DNA from: Beijerinckiaceae bacterium
Lineage (GTDB): Bacteria; Pseudomonadota; Alphaproteobacteria; Rhizobiales; Beijerinckiaceae
Reading direction: 5' to 3'
Length of the DNA: 64,000 bases
Assembly (NCBI GenBank): GCA_027533425.1
Contig: JAPZUD010000005.1
Location: 62,001-126,000 of the forward strand
Shown: piece by piece, positions 1 to 8,406 of the stretch
Numbering within the stretch: position 1 is the stretch's first letter
Layout of the letters: every line of letters begins with the position of its first letter
Position numbers and translations under genes: made by a program
Notes under the pieces: generated by a model
Databases searched by the model: none
What the model was told of the DNA's origin: nothing
Seen by the model: only the letters and a program-made list of their open reading frames with translations

Positions 1-1203
1 CCATTCGTTGATGATCGGCCGCCAGTCGGGATCGGCATATTTCAGCGCGGTGGCGAAGGTCACGTAATGCTTGAACTTCTGCTGGAGGTCGAGATCGTTG
101 TAGGTCGAGAAGCGCGAGGGCGAGCCGCCCGCCGCGGCGATCAGCCGGTCCGCCTTTTTCGAGGTCAGCCATTGCATCAACAGGAAGGCCGCCTCGCCAT
201 TGGCGGCATTCCTCGGAATGGCAATGCCGAATCCGCCGGTCTGCGAACCGCGCCGGATATCCTCCGGATGATAGGCCCAGGCCACCTTGCCGGCGACCTT
301 GGATTTTGCCGGATCATTCATTTCCCCCGCCACGGCGATGGAATCGAGGAACATCGCCGCATTGCCCTGCATGAAGGCATTCTTCATCTCGTCGAAGCCG
401 AAAGCGGCACCGCCGGCCGGGCCGGTCTCGATGATCTTCTTCAGCAGGCCTGCCGCGCGGATCCCGGCGGCATTGTTGAAAGTCGGCTGCCATTGGTCAT
501 CGAAGATGCGGCCGCCCATCGGCGCCATGTGCAGGAGCCAGGCATGGACGGCCTGATGCCCGGTCTGCCCGCGCGAGGCCAGCGCCCCCATGCCCTTCAT
601 CGTTTCAGGAATGCGCGCCAGCAGCGGTTCGAGCTGGGCATAGGTCTCCGGCACTTTCCAGCCATTCTGCGCGAAGAGATCGGCCCGGTAGGCCAGAGCT
701 GAGGTTTCCGCGCCGAAGGGCACGCCGATCAGCTTCGCCGTGGGGCCGGCGAGATACCCCTTCCGGCCGCCGACCAGCCCGATATTCTCGACATAGCCGG
801 GGATGAGATCACCAAAATCGTAATCCGGCACCGCAAGCGCGGCGTCCTTGAACATCGGCCCGACTTCGCGGATCAGGCCCTTGTTGGCGTATTCGGATTT
901 CCAGAACACGACATAGGCCAGCAGATCGTAGTCGCCCTTGCCGGGCTTCGACATCTCGAGCAGCTGCTTGTCGCGCATGCGCAGATACTGGAGCGTATCC
1001 ACCTCGACCTTGATCCCGGTCTCGGCGGTGAATTGCGGCAGGATCTTCGTGACCGCATCAAAATGCGGATGCGCCGGAAAATTCACCACGAGGCTGGTGC
1101 CCTTGAACCGCGCATAGGGATTGGCGCTGCCGGCGGAGGGCCAGAGTGCCGTGGTGAAGGCGGCCGCAGCGCCGGTCTTCAGAAGTCCGCGTCGTGTCTG
1201 CAT
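1..1203 (-). CDS. ABC transporter substrate-binding protein, family 1 type (C-terminus off the left edge)
   Basis: Periplasmic binding component of a carbohydrate-type ABC importer. The 401 visible residues start with a twin-arginine-like signal (MQTRRGLLKTGAAAAF, then a hydrophobic stretch ending ...SAGSA), followed by a typical solute-binding fold: an early VVNFPAHPHF strand, a DYDLLAYVVFW segment, an LIGVPFGAETSALAYRADLF hinge region, and late GGFGIAIPRNAANGEAAFLLMQWLTS as in extracellular solute-binding family 1. The start at 1203 is preceded by a purine-rich GGAAGGAAA site. The stop codon lies outside the window, so the protein is partial only because of the edge. The ATPase gene ends 52 bp upstream on the same strand. 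No permease genes are visible; they probably follow to the left. The ligand cannot be assigned. Confidence 0.9.
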   Translation of the reverse strand, partial: MQTRRGLLKTGAAAAFTTALWPSAGSANPYARFKGTSLVVNFPAHPHFDAVTKILPQFTAETGIKVEVDTLQYLRMRDKQLLEMSKPGKGDYDLLAYVVFWKSEYANKGLIREVGPMFKDAALAVPDYDFGDLIPGYVENIGLVGGRKGYLAGPTAKLIGVPFGAETSALAYRADLFAQNGWKVPETYAQLEPLLARIPETMKGMGALASRGQTGHQAVHAWLLHMAPMGGRIFDDQWQPTFNNAAGIRAAGLLKKIIETGPAGGAAFGFDEMKNAFMQGNAAMFLDSIAVAGEMNDPAKSKVAGKVAWAYHPEDIRRGSQTGGFGIAIPRNAANGEAAFLLMQWLTSKKADRLIAAAGGSPSRFSTYNDLDLQQKFKHYVTFATALKYADPDWRPIINEW

Positions 1204-1255
1204 GGGGTTTCCTTCCTTGGATTGTCCGGGGCGTTCTTGGCGGGGCCCCTTGAGG

Positions 1256-2347
1256 TTACCGGATGGCCGCTTCCGTCTCCGGGTCGAACAGGTGAAGGCT
1301 GTCGGGGTCGAACCAGAAGGGCTGCTCGCCCTCGCCGGCCAGGCGCTGCTCGGAATTGACCTCGACGATGACGCGTTCGCCGCCGCACCGCGTGACCAGC
1401 ACAGAATGCGCACCAATGTATTCGGCCAGCTCGATATGAAGATCGAGGGCGGGCGCGCCTTCCGGGCCCCGGCCCTGCCGCAAGGCGGAGGGGCGGATGC
1501 CGGCGACAAGGTCGCGCCCGGCATAGGGCGCCAGCGCCGCCATGCGGGCCGAGGGAACCGGCAGGGTGTAATCCCGGCCCAGGAGCACCGGGAGGCCATG
1601 CTGCGAACCCAGCCGGACCGGCAGGAAATTCATCGGTGGCGCGCCGATGAAGCCGGCGACGAAGAGATTGGCCGGGGCGCGGTAGAGATCCTCCGGCCGG
1701 CCCTGCTGCTGCACCTTGCCGGCATGCATGACGATGATCCGGTCTGCCAGCGTCATCGCCTCGATCTGGTCATGCGTGACATAGATCATGTTTTTCTCGA
1801 CGCGCTTGCGCATCAGCGCCAGTTCAGCCCGCATCTGGTTGCGCAGCTTGGCATCGAGATTGGAGAGAGGCTCGTCGAAGAGAAAAACGCCGGCATCGCG
1901 CACAAGGGCGCGGCCCATCGCCACGCGCTGGCGTTGGCCGCCGGAGAGCGCGGCGGGTTTCCGGTCGAGCAGATGACCGATGGAGAGCATGTCCGCGACG
2001 CGCCGGATCCGGGCATCGATCTCGGCTTTCGGGTAGCGCGCGAGCCGGAGCGCGAAGGACATGTTCCGCGCTACATCCATATGCGGGTACAGCGCATAAT
2101 CCTGGAAGACCATGGCGATATCGCGGTCCTTCGGCTCGAGCCGGCTCACCTCGCGCTCGCCGATCCAGATCTCGCCGTGGCTCGCTTCCTCAAGGCCGGC
2201 AATCATCCGCAGGGTCGTGGATTTGCCGCAGCCGGAGGGGCCGACAAGAACCGTGAATTCCTTGTCCGCGAGGTCGAGATCGAGCCCGGCAATCACCGCG
2301 ACATCGCCGAAGTGCTTTTGCAGATCCCGGATGCGGATATGCGGCAT
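1256..2347 (-). CDS. ABC transporter ATP-binding protein, MalK/UgpC type
   Basis: Cytoplasmic ATPase (363 aa) powering the adjacent importer. Visible motifs are Walker A GPSGCGKST near residue 38, Q-loop MVFQDYALYPHM, signature LSGGQRQRVAMGRAL, Walker B VFLFDEPLSNLD and switch region YVTHDQIEAMTLADRI. The C-terminal third (from about residue 240) is the TOBE/MalK regulatory domain, e.g. FIGAPPMNFLPV and LVAGIRPSAL. The open frame runs further upstream, but ATG at 2347 begins the conserved MPHIRIRDLQKHFG strand and has a GGAGAGG site, so I start there. Its promoter would share the intergenic space holding the palindrome at 2455-2470, which suggests control by the divergent LacI protein. Confidence 0.93.
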   Translation of the reverse strand: MPHIRIRDLQKHFGDVAVIAGLDLDLADKEFTVLVGPSGCGKSTTLRMIAGLEEASHGEIWIGEREVSRLEPKDRDIAMVFQDYALYPHMDVARNMSFALRLARYPKAEIDARIRRVADMLSIGHLLDRKPAALSGGQRQRVAMGRALVRDAGVFLFDEPLSNLDAKLRNQMRAELALMRKRVEKNMIYVTHDQIEAMTLADRIIVMHAGKVQQQGRPEDLYRAPANLFVAGFIGAPPMNFLPVRLGSQHGLPVLLGRDYTLPVPSARMAALAPYAGRDLVAGIRPSALRQGRGPEGAPALDLHIELAEYIGAHSVLVTRCGGERVIVEVNSEQRLAGEGEQPFWFDPDSLHLFDPETEAAIR

Positions 2348-2454
2348 CGGTTCCTCTCCCCGGCGGGCCTTTGCCCGTCCTGATCGCGGGCCTTGCGCCC
2401 GTCTCTTGCCGTCCGGACCGGGCTTCGCGTGGTGAAGACCCAGTGGGATTACGT

Positions 2455-2470
2455 ATGTTATCGATAACAT
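2455..2470. promoter_or_regulatory. LacI-family operator candidate
   Basis: ATGTTATCGATAACAT is a perfect 16-bp palindrome with the central CG step typical of LacI/GalR-family operators. It sits between the divergent ATPase gene (start 2347) and the LacI-type gene (start 2538). A TTGACA hexamer at 2492-2497 reads toward the regulator, but no convincing -10 box follows. Confidence 0.7.
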
Positions 2471-2537
2471 CGTAGACTGAATTCCCGGTTCTTGACAAGC
2501 CCTCTGCTTTGGCCACCCATCGGAACAGGTTCGGAGC

Positions 2538-3554
2538 ATGACCATGCGGATGCAGGACATTGCGCGGCGGCTGGGCATTTCGGCCATGACCGTCTCGCGC
2601 GCGCTGAAATCCGATTCGTCGGTTGCTCCGGCAACGCGGGCGGCGGTGTTGAAAGCGATCGAGGAGCTGGGCTATGTGCCCAACCAGATTGCCGGCTCGC
2701 TCTCGTCGAGCCGGTCAGGCTTTGCGGCCATCCTCGTGCCCTCGCTCAACAATCCGCATTTCAGCGAGACGGTGCTGGCGCTCGGCAATGCCCTCCACGA
2801 CCGGACCATGCAGCTGCTGATCGGCAATACGGACTATGACCGCCACAAGGAGGCGGAGCTGGTTCGTGCCTTCCTTGCGCGCAAGCCCGAGGCGATCATC
2901 CTCACCAGCGATGGCCATGATCCCCGCATCCTGCCGATGCTGGCCAAGGCGAAAATTCCGGTGATCGAGATCTGGGACCTGCCGGCCCGGCCCATCCAGC
3001 ATGTCGTCGGCTTTTCCAACCAGCTTGCGATGCGCGGGCTGATCGCGGCGCTGATCGGCGAGGGGTATTCACGGATCACCTATCTCGGCGAGGCGGATGA
3101 CGCGGATACACGCGGCGCTTCCCGTCGGTTGGGCTATTGCGAAGCGATGGCGGCAGCAGGCCTCGCGCCGCGCCTCTGCTCGATCGGGCGCCCGCCGGCC
3201 ACGATGTCCGATGGCGAACGCGGGCTCGAGACCGTGCTCGCAGCCTATCCCGATACCGAACTGGTCGCCTGCGTGTCGGACCCCCTCGCCTTTGGCGTGA
3301 TTGCCGCCTGCCAGCGGCGGGGCTGGGCGGTGCCGGGCCGGATGGCCGTGTCGGGCTTCGGTGATTTCGAGATCGCGCGGATCGCCGTGCCGGCGATCAC
3401 CACGGTCCAGATCGATGCAGGCCAGATCGGCCGCGAAGCCGGGGCCATCATCGGGGAGGCCTTCAAGGCCCGGCGGGATGCCATGCCGGCGGCCATCATC
3501 CGGCCGGTTCCCGCCCTGCCCTGCCTGCGTGCGAGCACGGCAAAAGCCGGGTGA
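2538..3554 (+). CDS. LacI/GalR-family transcriptional regulator
   Basis: DNA-binding repressor-type protein of 338 aa, the normal family length. The N-terminal helix-turn-helix and hinge helix are clear: MQDIARRLGISAMTVSRAL, then VLKAIEELGYVPNQIAGSLS. The rest is a periplasmic-binding-protein-like effector domain (LVPSLNNPHFSETV, VACVSDPLAFGVIAACQRRG, VSGFGDFEIARIAVPAIT), closest in feel to gluconate-type GntR regulators. Two Met codons (2538, 2544) could start it. It is divergent from the ABC importer, so it most likely represses that operon and perhaps itself through the palindrome at 2455-2470. The effector is unknown. Confidence 0.92.
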   Translation: MTMRMQDIARRLGISAMTVSRALKSDSSVAPATRAAVLKAIEELGYVPNQIAGSLSSSRSGFAAILVPSLNNPHFSETVLALGNALHDRTMQLLIGNTDYDRHKEAELVRAFLARKPEAIILTSDGHDPRILPMLAKAKIPVIEIWDLPARPIQHVVGFSNQLAMRGLIAALIGEGYSRITYLGEADDADTRGASRRLGYCEAMAAAGLAPRLCSIGRPPATMSDGERGLETVLAAYPDTELVACVSDPLAFGVIAACQRRGWAVPGRMAVSGFGDFEIARIAVPAITTVQIDAGQIGREAGAIIGEAFKARRDAMPAAIIRPVPALPCLRASTAKAG

Positions 3555-3587
3555 GCCGGGCAGGAAAGGCGGGTTGCACCGCCCGGG

Positions 3588-3905
3588 CTATTGCATCGGC
3601 GAGAAGAAGGTCGGCCGGACGATGCAATTCTCCATCTTCTCGATATAGGCGCCGGTCTTCGGAATGAAGGCCAGCCAATCCGGATCGGCATAAAGCCGTT
3701 CGCGGCGAGCCTCCCGATCGGCATGGTTCTCGTAGCGCCACATCATCATCACCTGATTGAGGGCGCCGATCTCGGTATAGAACCAGCCGACCGAAGGGCC
3801 GAGGAAGCGGCAGTGAATCTCGAAGCCTTCCTCGTGATAGAGCTTCAGATAATCCTGCAGCTTGCCGGGCCTGATCGTGTAGGTCCGGATCTCGAAAACG
3901 GCCAT
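3588..3905 (-). CDS. NIPSNAP-family protein
   Basis: Small 105-aa protein of the NIPSNAP / dimeric alpha-beta barrel type: it opens MAVFEIRTYTIRPGKLQDYL, continues with LYHEEGFEIHCRFLG and ALNQVMMMWRYENHADREARR, and ends with an RPTFFSP segment. Family members are cytosolic and mostly of unknown biochemical role. It is convergent with the LacI gene. The 33-bp gap holds a short GC inverted repeat (GGCGG / CCGCC around 3568-3583) that might end both transcripts, though no T-run is present. Confidence 0.88.
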   Translation of the reverse strand: MAVFEIRTYTIRPGKLQDYLKLYHEEGFEIHCRFLGPSVGWFYTEIGALNQVMMMWRYENHADREARRERLYADPDWLAFIPKTGAYIEKMENCIVRPTFFSPMQ

Positions 3906-3969
3906 GATGCGGCTTCCTGAAAGGGCAATCGCGCGCCTTGCCGGGCGCGCATCTCTGGATCGGACGGAT

Positions 3970-4293
3970 TCAGCGGGTGCGACGGGCCCGGATCCGGACC
4001 GGGGCCAGGTGGCCCGATCGCTGCGCTGGCGGCAAGGGGTGCCCCGGGCGATCCCCGTCCTCGCGCGGCATCAGCATGATCGCGCCGCCCATGGCCACCG
4101 AGGCAAAGGTCACGACCGATCCCATGGTCAGGAGGCCAACGGGAACGAGCCATTCCCCGGAGGCGACCAGCATGGTCCGGATCTGCGCGACATCGAGTGC
4201 CAGGATGCCAAGCACAAAGGCAACGCCCAGCAGGGCGCCGGCAAGACCGTTGATGATGAGAAGACGGAACAGCCCCTGCGGGTTCGCGTTCAT
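3970..4293 (-). CDS. Small two-helix membrane protein of unknown function
   Basis: A 107-aa protein with two predicted membrane helices (about residues 9-33 and 46-73) and a basic, Arg/Pro-rich tail (RSGHLAPVRIRARRTR). I recognise no family. The second helix contains MGSVVTFASVAM, which is repeated almost exactly in a truncated reading frame at 45329-45442, so this genome carries or carried a paralogue. Oriented like the NIPSNAP gene 64 bp further on, and possibly co-transcribed with it. Confidence 0.6.
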   Translation of the reverse strand: MNANPQGLFRLLIINGLAGALLGVAFVLGILALDVAQIRTMLVASGEWLVPVGLLTMGSVVTFASVAMGGAIMLMPREDGDRPGHPLPPAQRSGHLAPVRIRARRTR

Positions 4294-4469
4294 GCCTATC
4301 CTCGATGTTCAAGAATGACCGAAGCCGATCGAACAGCAGCTTGCGGGGACAGGCAACTCAATTCAACACCGAGGCGCCTGAAAGTTTCTGCCAGACCGGT
4401 TGCCGCATCCCCTTGTCCTTGCCGGGGCGCTGTCCATGTCCCGTGAAACGCACCGGGAATGCTACCCCC

Positions 4470-5423
4470 TTGGACAGCAACATCGTCATTATCGGATCCG
4501 GCATGGCGGGGCTCGCCTGCGCAGGCCAGCTTGCCGCCGCCGGGCATCGACCGCTGGTCCTCGACAAGGGGCGCGGTATCGGCGGACGCATGGCAACCCG
4601 TCGGGTCGAGATAGCCGGTCAGGCCTGCGGCTTCGATCATGGTGCCCAGTATTTCACGATCCGTGATCCGGAATTCCGCATGGCGCTGTCACCCTTGGCG
4701 GATGCGATCGCGCCATGGGATGATGGCGGGAGCGAGCCCCGTTTCGTCGGGCGGCCGGGCATGTCCAGCCTGCCGAAGGCGATGGCGGAGGGGATCGATC
4801 TTCGTCAGGGGGTCGAGGTTCTCGCCCTTCGCCGCGATGGATCGGCATGGCTCCTCGAGACCAAAGGCGGGCTGGTCATGGCACGACACCTCGTGATGAC
4901 AATGCCGGCCCCGCAAGCTGCCCGTTTGCTTGGCCGCGATCACCCGCTCGTCCCGCGCCTTGATTGCGTCAGGATGGCCCCCTGCCTGACGCTGATGGCG
5001 GCGTTTCCGGGCGCGGCACCCCGGCCCTTCCTCCATCACTCCTCCGGAACCGACCCTTTGGCCTGGATCGCGCAGGACAGTTCGAAGCCCGGCCGTCATG
5101 CCGGCCTGACCTGCTGGGTCGCGCAGGCCGACCCGGACTGGAGCGCCGGGCATCTCGAAGAGGCTCCCGACAGCCTCGTGCGCCTCATGCTGCCGCTGCT
5201 GGCCAAGACGATCGGCGCGGAGCCCGAAATGGCGCTCCATGCTTCGGCCCATCGCTGGCGCTATGCCCGCGTGACGACGCCTCTTGGCACGCCTTGTCTT
5301 GCCGATGAGGACGGCACGTTGTGGCTCGGGGGTGACTGGTGCCTTGGCGCGCGGGTCGAGGCGGCCTGGCAAAGCGGAACCGCCCTGGCCAAGGCGCTGA
5401 CGAGGCATCTCCATGCCGGCTGA
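4470..5423 (+). CDS. FAD-dependent oxidoreductase, renalase/amine-oxidase-like
   Basis: Flavoprotein of about 317 aa. The N-terminal dinucleotide-binding fold is clear: NIVIIGSGMAGLACAGQLAA, then VLDKGRGIGGRMATRR and FDHGAQYFTI, a signature of bacterial renalase-like proteins. A C-terminal FAD-contact segment LWLGGDWCLGARVEAAWQSG is also present. The frame is open further upstream but that part looks non-coding. The best start before the Rossmann strand is TTG at 4470, preceded by a weak GGGAAT site; no ATG is available without cutting the GxGxxG loop. The substrate is unknown. The next gene overlaps its end by 11 bp. Confidence 0.85.
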   Translation: MDSNIVIIGSGMAGLACAGQLAAAGHRPLVLDKGRGIGGRMATRRVEIAGQACGFDHGAQYFTIRDPEFRMALSPLADAIAPWDDGGSEPRFVGRPGMSSLPKAMAEGIDLRQGVEVLALRRDGSAWLLETKGGLVMARHLVMTMPAPQAARLLGRDHPLVPRLDCVRMAPCLTLMAAFPGAAPRPFLHHSSGTDPLAWIAQDSSKPGRHAGLTCWVAQADPDWSAGHLEEAPDSLVRLMLPLLAKTIGAEPEMALHASAHRWRYARVTTPLGTPCLADEDGTLWLGGDWCLGARVEAAWQSGTALAKALTRHLHAG

Positions 5424-6324
5424 TCGTCGGCGCCTCGATGACAGGCTGGCAGACCCGCGCCTGGCAGACCCTCGCGTGGCTGGCCTCCTCCGCCTCATCC
5501 GGGGCGCGTCGAGGCCGCCACCGGGTCGCGGGCGGATCGCGCTCGCCCTTGCTATCGGCCTGCTCTGCCACGCCACCTTCGGGCTTGCCGTCCTCGCCAT
5601 GATGGTGGCGATGTTCTTCGGCATGAGCGAGAGCCTCGGCCGCGTGCCGCAGCCTTGGGCCTGGCTCGCCAATCTGGCGCTGATCCTCCAGTTTCCCCTG
5701 GCCCATTCGCTGCTGCTCAGGCCGCGCGGAGGCCGGTTGCTGGCGCGGCTGGTGCCGGGGCCCCATGGCCAGACGCTGGCGACCACCCTCTATGCTCTCG
5801 TCGCCTCGGCCCAGTTGCTGGGGCTCTTTGCCTTCTGGACCCCCTCCGGGATTATCTGGTGGCGCGCCGAGGGATGGGCGTTCTGGGCGATCACGGTCGC
5901 CTATGGCTCAGCCTGGCTGCTCCTCCTCAAGGCGAGCTTCGATGCCGGCGCCGAAGTGCAATCCGGGGCTTTGGGCTGGATGTCGCTGCTGGCAAAAATC
6001 CGCCCGGTCTTCCCCGACATGCCGGTATCGGGGCTGTTCCGCTTCATCCGGCAGCCGATCTATGTCGCGTTCGCATTGACCCTCTGGACCGTTCCGGTCT
6101 GGACGCCGGATCAATTGCTGCTCGCGCTCTGCTACACTGCCTATTGCCTGTTCGCGCCGCGGTTGAAAGAGCGCCGGTTTGCCGAGCGCTATGGCGCGCG
6201 GTTCGAGGCGTATCGGGCGAGCGTCCCCTATGCGCTGCCCCGCTGGCCCACACGGCGCGGCAAGGATCGGCACGTTTCGACCAAGGCCGCTGCGGATGGC
6301 TTGCCTGCTGCCCGCGAGCGCTGA
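5413..6324 (+). CDS. Isoprenylcysteine carboxyl methyltransferase-like membrane protein
   Basis: Integral membrane protein (303 aa) with several hydrophobic helices from about residue 45 on and the family's C-terminal block GLFRFIRQPIYVAFALTLWT followed by LKERRFAERYGARFEAYRA. This is the SAM-binding region of ICMT/NnrU/phospholipid methyltransferase-like enzymes. The first 40 residues are Arg/Asp-rich and unlike a transmembrane N-terminus, so translation may begin later, but ATG 5413 has a GAGG site. It overlaps the oxidoreductase gene and lies 14 bp before the next gene, consistent with one transcript. The substrate is not known. Confidence 0.82.
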   Translation: MPADRRRLDDRLADPRLADPRVAGLLRLIRGASRPPPGRGRIALALAIGLLCHATFGLAVLAMMVAMFFGMSESLGRVPQPWAWLANLALILQFPLAHSLLLRPRGGRLLARLVPGPHGQTLATTLYALVASAQLLGLFAFWTPSGIIWWRAEGWAFWAITVAYGSAWLLLLKASFDAGAEVQSGALGWMSLLAKIRPVFPDMPVSGLFRFIRQPIYVAFALTLWTVPVWTPDQLLLALCYTAYCLFAPRLKERRFAERYGARFEAYRASVPYALPRWPTRRGKDRHVSTKAAADGLPAARER

Positions 6325-6338
6325 TCCGGAGGTTTTTC

Positions 6339-6734
6339 ATGCTGACCCTCGCCCTCCTCACAATCGCTTTGCTGTTCGGCGGCATGGTTCTGTATGCCTT
6401 CGGGTTTGCCGCCTTCCTCTTCACGGCCCTGCCGCCGGATGTGGCCGGCCCGACGATCCGGCGGGCCTTCCCGCATTTCTATCTTTTCGTCATGGCAGTT
6501 TCCGCGCTGGCCGCCGGTCTGCTCGCCGGCCATGACGGGACCGGTGCCCTGCTGCTGGCCCTGATCGCGGCCACCACCCTGCCGACGCGGCAGATGCTCA
6601 TGCCCGCGATCAACCGTGCCACCGATCAGGGCCAGAAGGCGCGTTTCCGGATCCTGCACGGGCTTTCCGTTTTCATCACGCTGGCCCATATCGGAATGGC
6701 CGGCTATGTGCTCGCCCGGTTCCTGAACGGCTGA
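6339..6734 (+). CDS. DUF4149-like membrane protein
   Basis: A 131-aa protein with about four hydrophobic helices (near residues 3-30, 45-60, 65-80 and 108-128) and a middle RQMLMPAINRATDQGQKARF loop, matching the general layout of DUF4149 proteins. CGGAGG at 6327-6332 sets the ATG at 6339; the longer open frame that begins further upstream is spurious. It follows the ICMT-like gene closely. No biochemical role is known for the family. Confidence 0.75.
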   Translation: MLTLALLTIALLFGGMVLYAFGFAAFLFTALPPDVAGPTIRRAFPHFYLFVMAVSALAAGLLAGHDGTGALLLALIAATTLPTRQMLMPAINRATDQGQKARFRILHGLSVFITLAHIGMAGYVLARFLNG

Positions 6735-6764
6735 GCGCCGGGGCGGGGGCCCGGAAAGACCATG

Positions 6765-6801
6765 CGCCCCCATGAGGATCATACGCCCCCATGAGGATCA
6801 T
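6765..6801. repeat. 18-bp tandem duplication at a gene start
   Basis: CGCCCCCATGAGGATCAT occurs at 6765-6782 and again at 6784-6801, one base apart. Each copy brings an ATG and a GAGG, so the translation start region of the following gene has been duplicated. Confidence 0.9.
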
Positions 6802-6804
6802 GCC

Positions 6805-7362
6805 ATGTTCTTGCGATCTGCCTGCCATCTCGCCGCCCTGCTGGGTCTTGCGACCCTCGCCTCCCCTTCCGGGGCCCAGCCGATGATCGAGACGTTTACG
6901 GGCGCACCCGAGACGCGATGGCGCTTCTTCACGGATACAGTGATGGGCGGCGTCTCCAGCGGGCGCCTCGATTTCGTCTCCGAGGGCGGACGCGTCCATG
7001 CCCGGATGACGGGCAAGGTCAGCACGGCGAACAGGGGCGGCTTCATCCAGATCCGGATGGATCTCGCCAGCCCGCCGCCGGGCGAGATCAAGGGCGTGAA
7101 GCTGGTCATGCGCGGCAACCGGCAGCGGTATTTCGTCCATCTCCGGACAACGGGTACGCTGTTGCCCTGGCAGTATTATCAGGCGGGTTTCGAGGCTGGC
7201 GCCAGCTGGAAAGAGGTTCGCCTGCCTCTCTCAAGCTTCACGCCTTCGGGCGCCATGCTGGCCGGCACCCCGCGGGCGACAAGCCTCACCTCGATCGGCA
7301 TCGTCGCCTATGGCCGCGATCACGACGCCGCCATCGAAATCCGCGAGGTTTCCTTTTATTGA
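6805..7362 (+). CDS. CIA30-domain-like secreted protein
   Basis: Predicted exported protein of 185 aa: signal peptide MFLRSACHLAALLGLATLAS ending ...PSGAQ, then a galactose-binding-like fold resembling CIA30 (NDUFAF1-type) proteins: WRFFTDTVMGGVSSG, GGFIQIRMDLA, GVKLVMRGNRQRYFVHLRT, WKEVRLPLSSF and SIGIVAYGRD. The frame opens at 6772, but ATG 6805 begins a proper signal peptide and is served by GAGG in the second copy of the 18-bp repeat. Bacterial CIA30-like proteins are not known to assemble complex I, and the role here is unknown. It may be co-transcribed with the preceding three genes. Confidence 0.8.
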   Translation: MFLRSACHLAALLGLATLASPSGAQPMIETFTGAPETRWRFFTDTVMGGVSSGRLDFVSEGGRVHARMTGKVSTANRGGFIQIRMDLASPPPGEIKGVKLVMRGNRQRYFVHLRTTGTLLPWQYYQAGFEAGASWKEVRLPLSSFTPSGAMLAGTPRATSLTSIGIVAYGRDHDAAIEIREVSFY

Positions 7363-7509
7363 GGCAAGCGCGTCTCTGGCGCATGATGGTAACGCGCCGG
7401 CCGGTCTCGTGCCCCTATCCGGCGGCAAGAAGGCGCTTCCCTTGCCCCGCCTGGATCTTCTCCCCCGGTTCCGGCCGAAGGAAGGGCAGGAGGCGTTCTT
7501 CCCGTCGCC

Positions 7510-8406
7510 TCAGTTCCGTCTGGCATTCTGCTTGACGATATCAAGCAGATACTGCCCGTAGCTGCTCTTGCCGAGAGCATCCGCCAATGCCTTGAGTTGC
7601 TCGCTCCCGATGAATCCCATCTCGAAGGCGATCTCCTCCGGGCAGCAGATCCGGTAATTCTGGCGCTTTTCGAGAGCCCGGACGAAATTCGAGGCATCTG
7701 CCATGGAGTCCGGCGTACCGGTGTCGAGCCATGCGAAGCCGCGCCCCATGCGCTCGACATTCAGCAGCCCCTGCCGGAGATAGGCATTGTTCACATCGGT
7801 GATTTCCAGCTCGCCCCGCGCCGAGGGCCGGACCGAGGCCGCGATATCGACGACCTCCTCGTCATAGAAATAGAGACCGGTCACAGCCCAGTTCGACTGC
7901 GGCTCCTTCGGCTTTTCCTCGATCGAGACGGCACGGCCTTCCGCATCGAACGCGACAACGCCGTAGCGCTCGGGATCGGCAACATGATAACCGAAGACCG
8001 TCGCTCCCTTCTCCCGCGCGCCAGCCTTGCGCAGCAGGGTCGAGAGGCCCTGCCCGTAGAAGATGTTGTCGCCCAGCACCAAGGCGGAACGGTGCCCGCG
8101 CACGAAATCGGCACCGATGAGATAGGCCTGCGCCAAGCCGTCAGGGCTGGGCTGTTCGGCATAGCTGAACCGGACCCCCCATCGCTCGCCCGTGCCGAGC
8201 AGGCGCTCGAAATGCGGCAGGTCATGCGGGGTGGAGATGATCAGGATATCGCGGATCCCCGCCAGCAACAGGGCCGAGAGCGGATAATAGATCATCGGCT
8301 TGTCATAGATGGGGATCAGCTGCTTCGAGAGCGCCAATGTCATCGGATGGAGGCGGGTTCCGCTGCCCCCGGCCAGGATGATGCCCTTCAACGGTCGCGT
8401 GCTCAT
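7510..8406 (-). CDS. rmlA: Glucose-1-phosphate thymidylyltransferase RmlA
   Basis: Makes dTDP-glucose from dTTP and glucose-1-phosphate, the first step to dTDP-L-rhamnose. The 298-aa sequence has the nucleotidyltransferase signature [34 protein letters not shown], the [10 protein letters not shown] Asp motif, [20 protein letters not shown], and the [10 protein letters not shown] and [12 protein letters not shown] motifs of short RmlA enzymes. ATG at 8406 overlaps the rmlD stop (ATGA); the longer open frame upstream is inside rmlD. Last gene of the operon that begins with the TolC-like gene at 15881. Confidence 0.97.
   Translation of the reverse strand: MSTRPLKGIILAGGSGTRLHPMTLALSKQLIPIYDKPMIYYPLSALLLAGIRDILIISTPHDLPHFERLLGTGERWGVRFSYAEQPSPDGLAQAYLIGADFVRGHRSALVLGDNIFYGQGLSTLLRKAGAREKGATVFGYHVADPERYGVVAFDAEGRAVSIEEKPKEPQSNWAVTGLYFYDEEVVDIAASVRPSARGELEITDVNNAYLRQGLLNVERMGRGFAWLDTGTPDSMADASNFVRALEKRQNYRICCPEEIAFEMGFIGSEQLKALADALGKSSYGQYLLDIVKQNARRN

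Noticed and set aside
7378-7446. Inverted repeats between the CIA30-like gene and rmlA as terminators
   Set aside because: Stems of 5-6 bp with 11-nt loops and no T-run; they are no better than chance in GC-rich DNA.
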